From Bacillota bacterium (GTDB taxonomy: Bacteria > Bacillota > Clostridia > Christensenellales > SZUA-584): 64,000 nt of DNA. The position numbers and the translations under genes were made by a program. The stretch lies in assembly GCA_023460085.1 (NCBI GenBank), contig JAEWRI010000038.1, positions 124,001-188,000 on the forward strand. The letters are read 5' to 3'. Position 1 is the stretch's first letter. Every line of letters starts with the position of its first letter. The notes beneath the pieces are model-generated. The model saw only the letters and a program-made list of their open reading frames with translations, was not told where the DNA came from and ran no database searches. Below, one piece after another: positions 13,578 through 22,741 of the stretch.

Positions 13578-16121
13578 TCAGCGGCAAACTGCGCGCTGCG
13601 TCTTGATATCCGAGAAAATTTCGAGCCCTTCTGAGCGGCATACGCGCACCACGCCCGGCAGCGACAGGTCCTCCGGACAGATTTCGTTTAACATATTCGG
13701 ATACTGCAGCACATACGACGGATTATACAGTACGTTTCCGTAGCTTGTAAATATCGCCACATAGAAGATCTCCATCTCCACAAGGTCCTGAAAGAAGTGG
13801 CTGCCGTAGCTGAGCTCCGGCACGAAGCCCGCGGACTCCTCCGCCACCTCGCAGATGACCGACATATTGGAGATCTCCGAGAAGCTTACCGGCACACCGA
13901 TGGAGGGCGTCGTGGTTCCCCAGCGCCCCGGCCCCACCAGCATCACGCGGCTGCCCTTTAAAGCGGTGTTGATACGCCCGATCTGCCGCGCCACGGTGTA
14001 CTTTTCCTGCTCGGTCAGCCCCATGTACTTCAGGGTGTTGACCGTCACCACGTAGTCCACGGGCAGGTGTACGTTGCCGCCCATGAAGTTGCCGCGTGTG
14101 GAGAAATAGCAGTCCCCCGCGCTGGAGACCTCGGGCAGCTTTACGGCGGTACCGATCCCGCGCGTCTGCAGCGGGCGGCACTGCAGCAGATTGACCTTGA
14201 AGCTTCCGTCCGGCAGGAAGTTCGCGGTGAATTCGATATCCACGGGATAATTGTAGACCCGTGAAAGCAAAGAGAGCATATCCTTCATCAGCGCCGGAAA
14301 TCCGCTGTCGCCAAGGAGCCGCTTGAAGCTTAAAATCCAGCGCGGCTGCGCCGGGTATCCCAGCTCCCGCAGGCGTCTCATGGCGGCTGTGTCGGGATGC
14401 ACGAAAAGCGATTGATCCGCCTTGATGTCCTGCTCGAAGACGCGCTCATAGGGCAGCTCTGTAAACCTGTTTTCGCGGATCGACAGCAGATCCACGCCGT
14501 GTTGGGAGTACTTGTCGACATCGGAATAGTCCATAGGAGGCAGGCGCGTTGGATCATCCATGCAGACAATGCGCGCGTAATCCGAGGTGGTTCTGTCCAC
14601 CGCGCGCGTACCCAGACCGAATACGAGCCGCAGCATCCCCGCGCTCATGTCTATCTTCTGATCCCATACATAGAGATTGGTGGAATTGCCCACGCCCGCG
14701 ACATGCGGGAAGAAGTAGTCCCCATAGTAATCGCCCGAAACGCGCTGCACCAGTATGGCCATCTGCTCGTCCTCGTCCATCAGGCCGCGGTTTGCCCGAT
14801 ACGCAAGCGCGTCCTCGCTCATGGTGCTGGCGTATACGGTACGCACGGCCTGCTCGAACGCCCGGTAGCGGTCCTCCGGCGTGCCCTGATTTACGCAGAA
14901 AACGCTCTCGTACTTGCCCGAAAAGGCGTTGCCGAAGTTGTCCTCCAGCAGCGAGCTGGAGCGCGCGATGATGGGCGACTGTCCGAAATAGTCGAGCATC
15001 TGCATGAACTGGCGCTGTATCTCCTCCGGGAATTGACCGTGCAGTATCTTCTCCTTAAGCTCGCGCGCGCTTTGGGCGTCCTGGGAGGCCTTCTGCCGGG
15101 TGCGCAGCTTCCACCAGCCATTCTGCACAATGTAGGTGTAGAAGATATCCGAACCGATGTAAAACGAGTCGTGCGCCTCCAGGCGATCCGTGAAGCGCTC
15201 TCCGCCCTCCGTTTCCAGCGCCTTGCGCGCCACCAGCATGCCCGTGCTTTTGCCGCCGATAAACCCCGTGCCGATTTCACGGTGCGCGATTGCCAGGATA
15301 TCTTTCAGTGAAAAGTACTGATCGCACAGCGCGAACATCCGGGGCGTGTCTCCAAAGAGCATGCGCATCAGCTTGTGCTTAACCTCCTGCTGTGCCTCCG
15401 GCGCTTCTCTCAGCGCCTCCGCCGCGCGCGTAAATATGGCGTCCCAGTAATCGGTACGTTTTTCGCTGTGCGGAAATTTGGAGAACAGCTCCGCCGCCTG
15501 GGTGCTGGACGTGATGCCGAGCACATCGCCGTCCTGAATCAGATGCGGCAGAAACATGGTGGGAGAATAGCGCTGCCATACCTTGAGCGGGTGGATATAC
15601 ACACTGTCGCCGATGCGGAATAATTCCAGCAGCAGCTGCGTGGTTTCCCGGATACCGGCGATGGTGCTGAATGTGTGAACATTGCGCATAATCGCAAAGT
15701 ATGCCACCGTATCGAGCTCGTAGAGAAACGGGCAGATGATACGGAAGAAGTTGCCCACCATCACGTCGGAATGCCAGTATTCCAGCAGATCGGTGAGACA
15801 GTCGAATACATAAAAGGCGCGGCAGCCTTCGGCCTCGACGATGCCGTATACCTCCGAAGCGAACATCTCGAAGCCCTTTTCAGGACGCACCCCGCAGACC
15901 TTGACGGGCAGGCTGTCCTCCAGCAGCGGCGCATGCAGGCCGAAGCGAATGTAGACAACTTTGCGGCTGTCCCGCAGCGCCTGTTCCACATAGAGCGCGA
16001 CGAGCTTGCGGTAATCCTCCATCGCATCGACTTTCCAGACGACATTATCGCCGAGCCGAAGGTTGTCAATCATGTGATCCAGCCCCGAAAGCCCGGTGCT
16101 GACCCTGTCGTGCACGCCCAT
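13578..16121 (-). CDS. KaiC-like/PPDK ATP-grasp fusion protein (PEP-synthase-related)
   Basis: 847 residues from ATG 16121 (GGGAGGG four bases upstream). The first ~240 residues resemble a RecA/KaiC domain (TGLSGLDHMIDNLRLGDNVV) but lack a Walker A Gly-Lys-Thr, so ATP binding there is doubtful. The rest is the N-terminal half of PEP synthase/pyruvate phosphate dikinase: IGGKSTGMLVARKAL, IIARSSSLLEDNFGNAFSGK and NLLQCRPLQTRG form the ATP-grasp nucleotide site. The swivelling phosphohistidine domain and the PEP/pyruvate-binding barrel are absent, so it cannot carry out the complete PEP synthase reaction. Proteins of this architecture are known in anaerobes but their reaction is not established. 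Next to gdhA on the same strand, 77 bases apart. Confidence 0.75.
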   Translation of the reverse strand: MGVHDRVSTGLSGLDHMIDNLRLGDNVVWKVDAMEDYRKLVALYVEQALRDSRKVVYIRFGLHAPLLEDSLPVKVCGVRPEKGFEMFASEVYGIVEAEGCRAFYVFDCLTDLLEYWHSDVMVGNFFRIICPFLYELDTVAYFAIMRNVHTFSTIAGIRETTQLLLELFRIGDSVYIHPLKVWQRYSPTMFLPHLIQDGDVLGITSSTQAAELFSKFPHSEKRTDYWDAIFTRAAEALREAPEAQQEVKHKLMRMLFGDTPRMFALCDQYFSLKDILAIAHREIGTGFIGGKSTGMLVARKALETEGGERFTDRLEAHDSFYIGSDIFYTYIVQNGWWKLRTRQKASQDAQSARELKEKILHGQFPEEIQRQFMQMLDYFGQSPIIARSSSLLEDNFGNAFSGKYESVFCVNQGTPEDRYRAFEQAVRTVYASTMSEDALAYRANRGLMDEDEQMAILVQRVSGDYYGDYFFPHVAGVGNSTNLYVWDQKIDMSAGMLRLVFGLGTRAVDRTTSDYARIVCMDDPTRLPPMDYSDVDKYSQHGVDLLSIRENRFTELPYERVFEQDIKADQSLFVHPDTAAMRRLRELGYPAQPRWILSFKRLLGDSGFPALMKDMLSLLSRVYNYPVDIEFTANFLPDGSFKVNLLQCRPLQTRGIGTAVKLPEVSSAGDCYFSTRGNFMGGNVHLPVDYVVTVNTLKYMGLTEQEKYTVARQIGRINTALKGSRVMLVGPGRWGTTTPSIGVPVSFSEISNMSVICEVAEESAGFVPELSYGSHFFQDLVEMEIFYVAIFTSYGNVLYNPSYVLQYPNMLNEICPEDLSLPGVVRVCRSEGLEIFSDIKTQRAVCR

Positions 16122-16198
16122 AGAACCCTCCCTGACACGGCAGACAAGACAGAGCATTCCGCCTTCAGAATGCCCTGTCCGCCGCTTCGATCATTTGT

Positions 16199-17536
16199 TT
16201 AGTAAGCGATACCCTGCGCGTACATCGCCTCGGCAACCTTCAGGAAGCCCGCGATGTTGGCTCCGGCGACGAAGTTGTCCTCCATGCCGTACGCCTTCGC
16301 GGCTTCGCTGGTATGCCGGTAAATATTCGCCATGATGCCCTTGAGCTTCGCGTCCACCTCTTCAAACGTCCAGGAGTAGCGCATGCTGTTCTGAGACATT
16401 TCAAGCGCCGAGGTGGCGACGCCGCCCGCGTTCGCGGCTTTGCCCGGCCCAAACAGCACGCCGTTTTGCTGGAACACCTTGACGGCCTCGGGCGTACAAG
16501 GCATATTGGCGCCCTCCGCAACCGCAATGACGCCGTTTGCCACCAGCTTTTTTGCGGCCTGCTCGTCGACTTCGTTCTGCGTCGCGCACGGCAGGAAGAT
16601 GTCACACTGGATGTTGCAGATTCCGGAGCAGCCGTCGGAGTACTTCGCATCGGGATGGCAGACCGCATATTCCTTGATCCGCTTGCGCTCAACCTCCTTG
16701 ATCCGCTTGACGGTATCCAGGTTGACGCCGCACTCCTGATGGATATAGCCGTTGGAGTCACACAGCGCAACCACCTTCGCGCCCAGCTCCGTGGCCTTTT
16801 GCGCCGCGTAAATAGCCACATTGCCAGAGCCGGTAATGACGACGGTCTTGCCCTTGAAGGACTTTCCCTTCGCCTTCAGCATCTCTTCGGTGAAGTAGCA
16901 CAGGCCATAGCCTGTGGCTTCCGTACGCGCGAGGCTGCCGCCCCATGTGAGGCCTTTTCCGGTGAGCACGCCTGTGAAGTTGTTGTTAAGCCGCTTGTAC
17001 TGGCCAAACATGTAGCCGATTTCGCGTCCGCCCACGCCGATATCGCCCGCGGGAACGTCGGTATCCGCGCCGATGTGCCGGGAGAGCTCTGTCATGAAGC
17101 TCTGACAGAAGGCCATGATCTCGCGGTCGGATTTGCCCTTGGGGTCAAAGTCGCTGCCGCCTTTGGCGCCGCCGATGGGCAGACCGGTCAGAGAGTTCTT
17201 AAAGATTTGCTCAAAGCCTAAGAACTTGATGATGCCGAGGTAAACGGACGGGTGAAGCCGCAGCCCTCCCTTGTACGGCCCGATGGCGCTGTTGAACTGC
17301 ACGCGGAATCCGCGGTTGACGCGGACGGTGCCTCTGTCATCTATCCACGGCACGCGGAACATGATCTGGCGTTCCGGTTCGACGATCCGCTCGAAGATAC
17401 CGGCAGCCACGTACTGCGGGTTTGCCTCCGCGACGACTTCCAGCGACTCCAGCACTTCGCGCACGGCCTGATGAAATTCCGCCTCATGAGGGTTGCGCAC
17501 GATGACGTTCTGCATCGTTTGTTCAAGAAGCTTCAT
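16199..17536 (-). CDS. gdhA: NADP-type glutamate dehydrogenase
   Basis: 445 residues, the standard length of hexameric bacterial glutamate dehydrogenase. The substrate pocket is seen in NSAIGPYKGGLRLHPSV and TGLPIGGAKGGSDFDPKGKS (catalytic lysine in the GAKGGS turn), and the dinucleotide site in GSGNVAIYAAQKATELG. It reductively aminates 2-oxoglutarate to glutamate with NAD(P)H, the main ammonium entry route when ammonium is plentiful; the cofactor is inferred from overall similarity to NADP enzymes. GAGGAGG lies five bases before the ATG. An inverted repeat TTGGCA-CCGT-TGCCAA sits about 45 bases upstream of the start (17580-17595), a possible operator. Confidence 0.93.
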   Translation of the reverse strand: MKLLEQTMQNVIVRNPHEAEFHQAVREVLESLEVVAEANPQYVAAGIFERIVEPERQIMFRVPWIDDRGTVRVNRGFRVQFNSAIGPYKGGLRLHPSVYLGIIKFLGFEQIFKNSLTGLPIGGAKGGSDFDPKGKSDREIMAFCQSFMTELSRHIGADTDVPAGDIGVGGREIGYMFGQYKRLNNNFTGVLTGKGLTWGGSLARTEATGYGLCYFTEEMLKAKGKSFKGKTVVITGSGNVAIYAAQKATELGAKVVALCDSNGYIHQECGVNLDTVKRIKEVERKRIKEYAVCHPDAKYSDGCSGICNIQCDIFLPCATQNEVDEQAAKKLVANGVIAVAEGANMPCTPEAVKVFQQNGVLFGPGKAANAGGVATSALEMSQNSMRYSWTFEEVDAKLKGIMANIYRHTSEAAKAYGMEDNFVAGANIAGFLKVAEAMYAQGIAY

Positions 17537-18004
17537 GCGAACCTCCTCTCAGCGCGACAGAAAACAGGCCTTGCGGCCAATTTGGCACCGTTGCCAATGC
17601 ATTTTGGTTGGTACATAGCACTCCTCCGATTATTGAATATCCTTTGCCGCTGAGGCGGCAAAAATCAAAGAAGCACCAAAGGGACGGCCATAAAGTGATT
17701 GAGTTTTCATCTATATACAAGCAGCCCCTTTGCTGCAATCAACGAGTGGAAAATACAGCCCTGCGACGCATCCCGCCGGGTATACACGCTTTGACGTAAT
17801 ACTATACTAAATCGACGGCAAATGCAACTGTAACATCGAAGTCTTCAGAAAACCCCATCCGGGACACCCCCGCAGCTTGTGCTTGCAGCTTTCTTGCCTG
17901 CAGCACTCAACCCGGGCTGACATTTCTGACTTCATACCGCCGTCTGTGAATATTCCCCGCAGTGAAACGATATAATGGATACCAGCCTGTACTAAGGAGT
18001 TCGT
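17537..18004. other. Intergenic region between gdhA and the cotH-like gene
   Basis: 468 bases without a supportable gene. It contains the inverted repeat TTGGCA/TGCCAA (17580-17595) near gdhA, a second one GCCGC-TGA-GGCGGC without a T-run (about 17648-17661), and TATAAT at 17971-17976 upstream of the cotH-like gene without a recognisable -35. Confidence 0.5.
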
Positions 18005-19429
18005 ATGCGCAGAATCACGCCTTTCGCTGCGGTGATGGCCGCGGCGGCGATTATGCTCTTTCTGCTGGTGCCTGGCGGTGCGACGCGCGCCGCCGGTGCG
18101 GAGCCGGTGGTGCCCGACGGTTCGGATTACACGCGCCTTTTTGCCGATACGCTGACGCATCATCTGACCCTCTATATCTCACAGAGCGAGTGGAACGGCC
18201 TTTCAGAGGACATGCTGGCGTATCAGGACATCGACGAATGGATGCGTACGGGCAGTTACCGGCACGCCGACATCGTTTATGAGGACGACATCGGCACCAT
18301 TACGCTCGGCAACGTGGGCATACGCACGCGCGGCAATACCACGCGCATGCTTCCCGAAGACGAAGACGGGCTGCACCGCGCGCACTTCGCGCTGAAGTTT
18401 GACGAAACCTTCGACGCGCAGGAGGGTACGGAAGAGTATGCGGCACTGAAGGACCGCAGCTTCTGCGGACTTGACAAGCTGAACCTTAAATGGAACCTGT
18501 GGATGGATGCAAGCCACATTCACGAGTTGTACTGCTACGAGCTGCTGCGCGAGGCGGGCGTCATCTCACCTTCCGTATCGCTCGTATCGCTCGATATCTG
18601 CATCGGCGGCAGCCTTGTGCACTATGGCGTATACACCATGATAGAGCCTGTCGACAAGCCCTTTCTGACCAAACGTTTCGGCAAGCAGGCAAACGACGGC
18701 AACCTCTATAAATGCCTGTGGGAGAATATCCCCGCATCGCTGGAGGCGGGAATACCGGACGAAGAAATCGGCATCAAGGACTGGGAGAGCGGCTATCGCC
18801 CGGCATACGACCTTCAGACCAACGAGGACGCGTACAACACCTGGGATCTGGCGGCTTTCATTGACAACCTCAACCACATGAACGACACGGACTTCGCCGA
18901 ATACATCGCGCGCCGCTTCGACGTAGATTCCTTCCTGCGCCTCATGGCGGTAAACCTGCTGGTGGGAACGCCGGACGATTACCGCACGACGGGCAACAAC
19001 TACTATCTGTATTTCAACAACGCGGGCAGGATTGTCATGATCCCCTACGACTATGACTCCAGTCTGGGCGGCGGCTGGGACGGCGGCGACGCCGCCACGT
19101 ACGAAGGACTCGCCACAGAGGATATCTATACCGCTGTTAACCTCAATACCGCGTATACCATGGAGGATGTTGCGCATCCCTTGTGGGAGCGCATACTCGC
19201 CATCCCGGAATACCGCCAGCGTTACGAGCGGTATCTGGCCGACTTCATCGATACGGGGCTGTTCTCTTACGAACGCTTTGAACAGAAGTTCTGGGAGCTC
19301 GAAACCCTGTATGGAAACGTCACCTGCAGCGATACCATGGACAGCGGCGAAACGATGAAGCTCACCACCGAGGCATGGTTTTTTGAAACCAAAACCGTAT
19401 CGGTGCTGCGGCAGCTGGGCCGCGGCTGA
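18005..19429 (+). CDS. CotH-like spore coat kinase family protein, exported
   Basis: 474 residues with a signal peptide (positive start, then AAVMAAAAIMLFLLVPGG) and probable cleavage near residue 30. The CotH core follows: a beta-rich N-terminus with GNVGIRTRGNTTRM, the kinase-like motif LDKLNLKWNLWMDASHI, and the metal-binding IPYDYDSSLGGGW near residue 345. CotH proteins are atypical protein kinases that phosphorylate coat proteins in Bacillus; many clostridial members are secreted. Substrate and timing are unknown here. AAGGAG lies five bases before the ATG. It is monocistronic. Confidence 0.82.
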   Translation: MRRITPFAAVMAAAAIMLFLLVPGGATRAAGAEPVVPDGSDYTRLFADTLTHHLTLYISQSEWNGLSEDMLAYQDIDEWMRTGSYRHADIVYEDDIGTITLGNVGIRTRGNTTRMLPEDEDGLHRAHFALKFDETFDAQEGTEEYAALKDRSFCGLDKLNLKWNLWMDASHIHELYCYELLREAGVISPSVSLVSLDICIGGSLVHYGVYTMIEPVDKPFLTKRFGKQANDGNLYKCLWENIPASLEAGIPDEEIGIKDWESGYRPAYDLQTNEDAYNTWDLAAFIDNLNHMNDTDFAEYIARRFDVDSFLRLMAVNLLVGTPDDYRTTGNNYYLYFNNAGRIVMIPYDYDSSLGGGWDGGDAATYEGLATEDIYTAVNLNTAYTMEDVAHPLWERILAIPEYRQRYERYLADFIDTGLFSYERFEQKFWELETLYGNVTCSDTMDSGETMKLTTEAWFFETKTVSVLRQLGRG

Positions 19430-19534
19430 GGATTTTTAACGCCGCCCGCCATTCAGAAATCCGAAAAGCCGATGCGTACCAGCCCATGCCGAGCCCCTGC
19501 CCATTTCTGCCGGCAGGTGGCCGCTATCCGGACC

Positions 19535-20020
19535 TCAGCGGTTATCGATTCTTTCCGGATACTCGTACGGATAGATAAAGGTGTTGCGCACGCGCTTGGA
19601 TTTATAAAGATACACTATCCAGACTACGCAGCCGATCACGCTCCCTATCGGGTTGTAGGTGGATAATTCAAGCGTTCCCGCAATGACTGCCATTCCGATG
19701 ACGGTCACAATGGCCTGTATCACGAACAGTGTGCGAAACAGTATCCGCTGCTTAAACATCAGGATCAGTATGGCGCAAGACCCCAATATATCCACGACGA
19801 CGGAGAATACGATGAGCATCCACAGTATATTATCCATCGTCGTTTTGCCAAGATACGCTGCGGTTTGAACAATGCCCACAACGGCGAGAACTATCGCGAT
19901 GAATCTCCCAAATACTACAACCACCAGCCATCCATTGATGCCATTCAGTGAAGGGTCGTAATCCTCAGGATAGTAAATCGAATTGCCCGGATATTGTCCT
20001 TCCATCCCCTGTCCTTCCAT
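19535..20020 (-). CDS. DUF2569-family membrane protein
   Basis: 161 residues with four membrane segments. The LNGINGWLVVVVFGRFIAIV start and the last segment ending in VYLYKSKRVRNTFIYP are the hallmarks of DUF2569. A GTG at 20029 would add three residues (MWS); I take the ATG at 20020, for which GGGGG is better spaced, but cannot exclude the longer form. The function of the family is unknown. It lies alone in front of the SIMPL-domain gene, separated from it by a terminator. Confidence 0.7.
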   Translation of the reverse strand: MEGQGMEGQYPGNSIYYPEDYDPSLNGINGWLVVVVFGRFIAIVLAVVGIVQTAAYLGKTTMDNILWMLIVFSVVVDILGSCAILILMFKQRILFRTLFVIQAIVTVIGMAVIAGTLELSTYNPIGSVIGCVVWIVYLYKSKRVRNTFIYPYEYPERIDNR

Positions 20021-20130
20021 ACTCCACACCCCCTATCCTGTTTATGTTTATTTTACCATTTATATTATATCACTGCAAATCATCTAATGGAACCCTCTCC
20101 ATTTTCGGGGTGTCATTTGGAGCGAAATAC

Positions 20131-20152
20131 AAAAGGCCGGCGTACGCCGGCC
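20131..20152 (-). terminator. Terminator after the SIMPL-domain gene
   Basis: A perfect palindromic stem GGCCGGCG-TA-CGCCGGCC (20135-20152), followed on the minus strand by TTTTGTATTT. Confidence 0.8.
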
Positions 20153-20168
20153 CATGCGAATCCCCGGC

Positions 20169-20909
20169 TCACTCCAGCCGGTAGGTGACCGTTACCAGCG
20201 CCTCAATTTCCAGCGGGCCCACGGCGGAGTCGTCGGTAACATAGTCGGTGAGCAGGCTGTAGCCGTATTCCTCGTACTCGCCCGCGGACGGCACCGCGCC
20301 GGACTCGCGCACCTCCGCGATGCCCGCCAGCGAACAGCCCAGCGATGCCGCCAGCTCCGCGGCCTTTTCGTCCGCGCGCCCGCGCGCCAGCTCCAGCGCC
20401 CGCTCGTATATCTCCTGCCGGTTGGACACGTCGTAGGTGACGCCGTAGGACGTATTGGCTCCCGCATTGCATGCCGCTGCGATGATATCGCTCACCTCCG
20501 CCACATCGCGCACGGTGACGGACAATATGCGGCTGACGCGGTAGCTCTGCGCCTCGGGATAATCGCCGTAGTAGTATTCCTGATAGACGTTGAACTGCGT
20601 CTCCACGATGTCGCCCTCGGCCACGCCCTTCTCCCGCAGCGCCGCCGTGATCTGCGCCATGGTGTCCGTGTTACCCTGCTGCGCCAGCTCCGGACTCGAC
20701 GCGCTGTTCTCGTAGCCCAGCGTAACGGTGGCGATGTCGGGCTGAACGGTGATAAGGCCCTGTCCGTACACCGTAAGCGTATTCTCCTCCGCTGTTTCCG
20801 TTTCACCGCCGCGCGCGACGCTGACCGCGCCCAGTATCAGCGAGGCTGTAGCGAGCAGAAAAATGGCGCCCAGCACCGCCGCGAGTATGATGAACCATTG
20901 CTTCGGCAT
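20169..20909 (-). CDS. SIMPL-domain (DUF541) membrane-anchored protein
   Basis: 246 residues: one N-terminal membrane anchor (WFIILAAVLGAIFLLATASL), then an extracytoplasmic SIMPL domain starting at NTLTVYGQGLITVQPDIATV and including FNVYQEYYYGD and the late helix ARGRADEKAAELAASLGCSL. The family (SIMPL, YggE, BP26) forms ring-like oligomers and is linked to oxidative stress or signalling, but has no defined enzymatic role. It is followed by a terminator; the next gene upstream, a GNAT acetyltransferase, lies 64 bases away on the same strand. Confidence 0.82.
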   Translation of the reverse strand: MPKQWFIILAAVLGAIFLLATASLILGAVSVARGGETETAEENTLTVYGQGLITVQPDIATVTLGYENSASSPELAQQGNTDTMAQITAALREKGVAEGDIVETQFNVYQEYYYGDYPEAQSYRVSRILSVTVRDVAEVSDIIAAACNAGANTSYGVTYDVSNRQEIYERALELARGRADEKAAELAASLGCSLAGIAEVRESGAVPSAGEYEEYGYSLLTDYVTDDSAVGPLEIEALVTVTYRLE

Positions 20910-20973
20910 GGCTTCCCCCTCCTTATATTGCGAATGACTTCACACTATATGTCGGGAAACCGCGGAATATGCC

Positions 20974-21366
20974 TCAGCCGCCTTTGGACGGGGACACCGC
21001 AAACACGGAGCCCGCGCGCGCATACCCCAGCTTTTCGTAGTACACGTCGACATCGCTCAGCACGTACACCGGCTGTCCGGAAAAGTCCGCGAAGACGGCG
21101 TCCATCAACGCCCGGCCCAGCCCCTGCCCGCGGCAGTCCCGCCGGACCAGCAAATCATATACGTACACGCCGAAGCCGTCGTCCTCCCGGCAGCGCACAA
21201 AACCCGCAAGCGCCTCGCCGTCCGGCGCGACATACGTCACGCCGCTCCGCAGCGCGCGCCGGTACCGCTCCTCCGCGCCCAGATAATCCGACCACTCTTC
21301 GCCCTCGGTGCGCAGCAGCGCAAACAGCGCCGCGGCATCCGCCTCCGTATACCGGCGAATGCTCAC
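20974..21366 (-). CDS. GNAT-family N-acetyltransferase
   Basis: 130 residues from the GTG at 21366, whose GTGA overlaps the stop codon of the preceding membrane protein gene; a much longer reading frame upstream is a shadow of that gene. The fold is recognisable from SIRRYTEADAAALFALL, YVYDLLVRRDCRGQGLGRAL (acetyl-CoA pyrophosphate loop RDCRGQGLG) and a C-terminal VYYEKLGYARAG. The acceptor substrate is not predictable. It is translationally coupled to the membrane protein gene. Confidence 0.85.
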   Translation of the reverse strand: MSIRRYTEADAAALFALLRTEGEEWSDYLGAEERYRRALRSGVTYVAPDGEALAGFVRCREDDGFGVYVYDLLVRRDCRGQGLGRALMDAVFADFSGQPVYVLSDVDVYYEKLGYARAGSVFAVSPSKGG

Positions 21367-21995
21367 GCCCGCACCTGCCGCGAGGCCCGCGCGAAATACC
21401 GCCAGCCCAATATGCACACCGGCAGGAAGTACACGCACCAGAATTCCAGTATCAGCGTGCCCATGAGATCCATGCCTTGCGTACCCTCCGTGAACACCGG
21501 CAGCATGGGCATAATCAGCCCGGACAGGAAAAACACGCCGTGTATCATCAGCAGCGCGCGCAGCGCCTTGTCGCCGCGGTCCTTCGGCTGAAGCATCCAC
21601 CCCGCGAAAAATGTGGACAATGCCATCATGCCGTAGCCCAGCAAATCGTAGTTGAAGAACAGGCTGCCCGCCTGCCCGTAGCTGATGAGGGACAGCGCCT
21701 CCGCGCTGAGCCCCGCGTTCATGCGCACCGTGGTCACCTCCGCGAAGTACACCAGAAGAATGATGACGGCGTACACCGCGGCGAAGGCGACAGCAGCCAT
21801 CCCCGCCGCCCTGCGTTCCGGATGCACCGCGGCCAGCGCGCCCGCGAACGGCACAAAGCCCAGCGCGATAAACATGCTGAAAACGCAACTGGTAAAAATC
21901 GTGTCGGTGAAGAAGCCGAATATCATCGATATCGCGAAGCACAGCACCGCCAGCCCCGTGACGCCCGCGCCCACCTTGCCTACGGTAGAATTCAT
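21363..21995 (-). CDS. Six-helix membrane protein of unknown function
   Basis: 210 residues with about six hydrophobic segments, short loops and no recognised motif; the arrangement resembles DUF998/DUF4386-type integral membrane proteins, but I would not assign it firmly. GGAGG is eight bases before the ATG. It precedes and overlaps the acetyltransferase gene. The base composition matches the GC-rich core, in contrast to the AT-rich genes that begin 130 bases away on the other strand. Confidence 0.65.
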   Translation of the reverse strand: MNSTVGKVGAGVTGLAVLCFAISMIFGFFTDTIFTSCVFSMFIALGFVPFAGALAAVHPERRAAGMAAVAFAAVYAVIILLVYFAEVTTVRMNAGLSAEALSLISYGQAGSLFFNYDLLGYGMMALSTFFAGWMLQPKDRGDKALRALLMIHGVFFLSGLIMPMLPVFTEGTQGMDLMGTLILEFWCVYFLPVCILGWRYFARASRQVRA

Positions 21996-22127
21996 GAGGT
22001 TACCTCCGAATATTGATGGGTTTATTCTACCATGAAGGGCGGGCAGGAGGAAGCAGGAAAAGAGGGATTTGGATTATTCTGTCGAATAGACACTATCATA
22101 GCTTTAATATGCTTTCTGGAGGGAAGT

Positions 22128-22481
22128 ATGGATTTTTATGATATATTGATATTCAGTAACAACCCAGACATGCTATTCCCAATTAATCATGTGCGAGTAG
22201 AGATCATTCTTCATTCAAACGAAGGGGCAAAACCTATTATGGGTGGTCAAGGTAATCCATTAATTGGATTTGTTGGAGGGAAAACATATTGCTCTGCTAG
22301 ATTATTAGATATCGCAGACGAAATAAAAAACAGTAATGTTCCTACAAGAAATGTTAGAGTCGTCTTAACAAATAGTGATGGGCAATGGCAGGCAGATGGA
22401 ATTGACTTTAAATATGAAAGAAATGACTTGCTTTTTGAAAGCAATAATTTAACTCTAATAAAATTTAACACTAACAATTAA
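22128..22481 (+). CDS. Hypothetical protein, first gene of an AT-rich cluster
   Basis: 117 residues from the ATG at 22128, chosen because GGAGGG is four bases upstream; the same frame runs back to 22032 without a ribosome site. It is soluble, with no signal peptide or membrane segment, and has an unusual Asn- and Ile-rich make-up. I recognise no family. It is followed by a DUF2188 gene after 21 bases and an HAD-like gene, all on the same strand and all clearly AT-rich, so the three probably arrived together. Confidence 0.6.
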   Translation: MDFYDILIFSNNPDMLFPINHVRVEIILHSNEGAKPIMGGQGNPLIGFVGGKTYCSARLLDIADEIKNSNVPTRNVRVVLTNSDGQWQADGIDFKYERNDLLFESNNLTLIKFNTNN

Positions 22482-22502
22482 TTATTGGAAGGAATACTTA
22501 GC

Positions 22503-22700
22503 ATGTCAAGAAAAATAGTACATGTTATCCCTAACAATCAAACTGGCGGCTGGAGTGTTAAAAAAAGTGGTTCTGAACGTGCAAGTATAAGAGCCGTAAC
22601 AAAAGTCGAAGCTATAAAAATGGGTAGAATAATAAGTCAACGTTCTGGTAGTGGGTTAATTATTCATGGGTGTGATGGAAAGATTCAGCGTTCAGATTAA
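22503..22700 (+). CDS. DUF2188-domain protein
   Basis: 65 residues matching DUF2188: VHVIPNNQTGGWSVKKSGSE, a basic helix with Ala/Ile and the ending GLIIHGCDGKIQRSD. The ATG at 22503 lies ten bases after GGAAGGA; a TTG at 22485 is less likely. DUF2188 proteins are small, found in bacteria and phages, and of unknown function. It lies between two AT-rich genes of the same cluster. Confidence 0.75.
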   Translation: MSRKIVHVIPNNQTGGWSVKKSGSERASIRAVTKVEAIKMGRIISQRSGSGLIIHGCDGKIQRSD

Positions 22701-22741
22701 AAAACCGCTCAATATTTAACTGATTGTTGAGGTTGTTTCAA

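Noticed and set aside
20154..22016. 620-codon plus-strand frame opposite the SIMPL, GNAT and membrane protein genes
   Set aside because: It spans three recognisable genes and a terminator on the opposite strand and has shadow-type composition.
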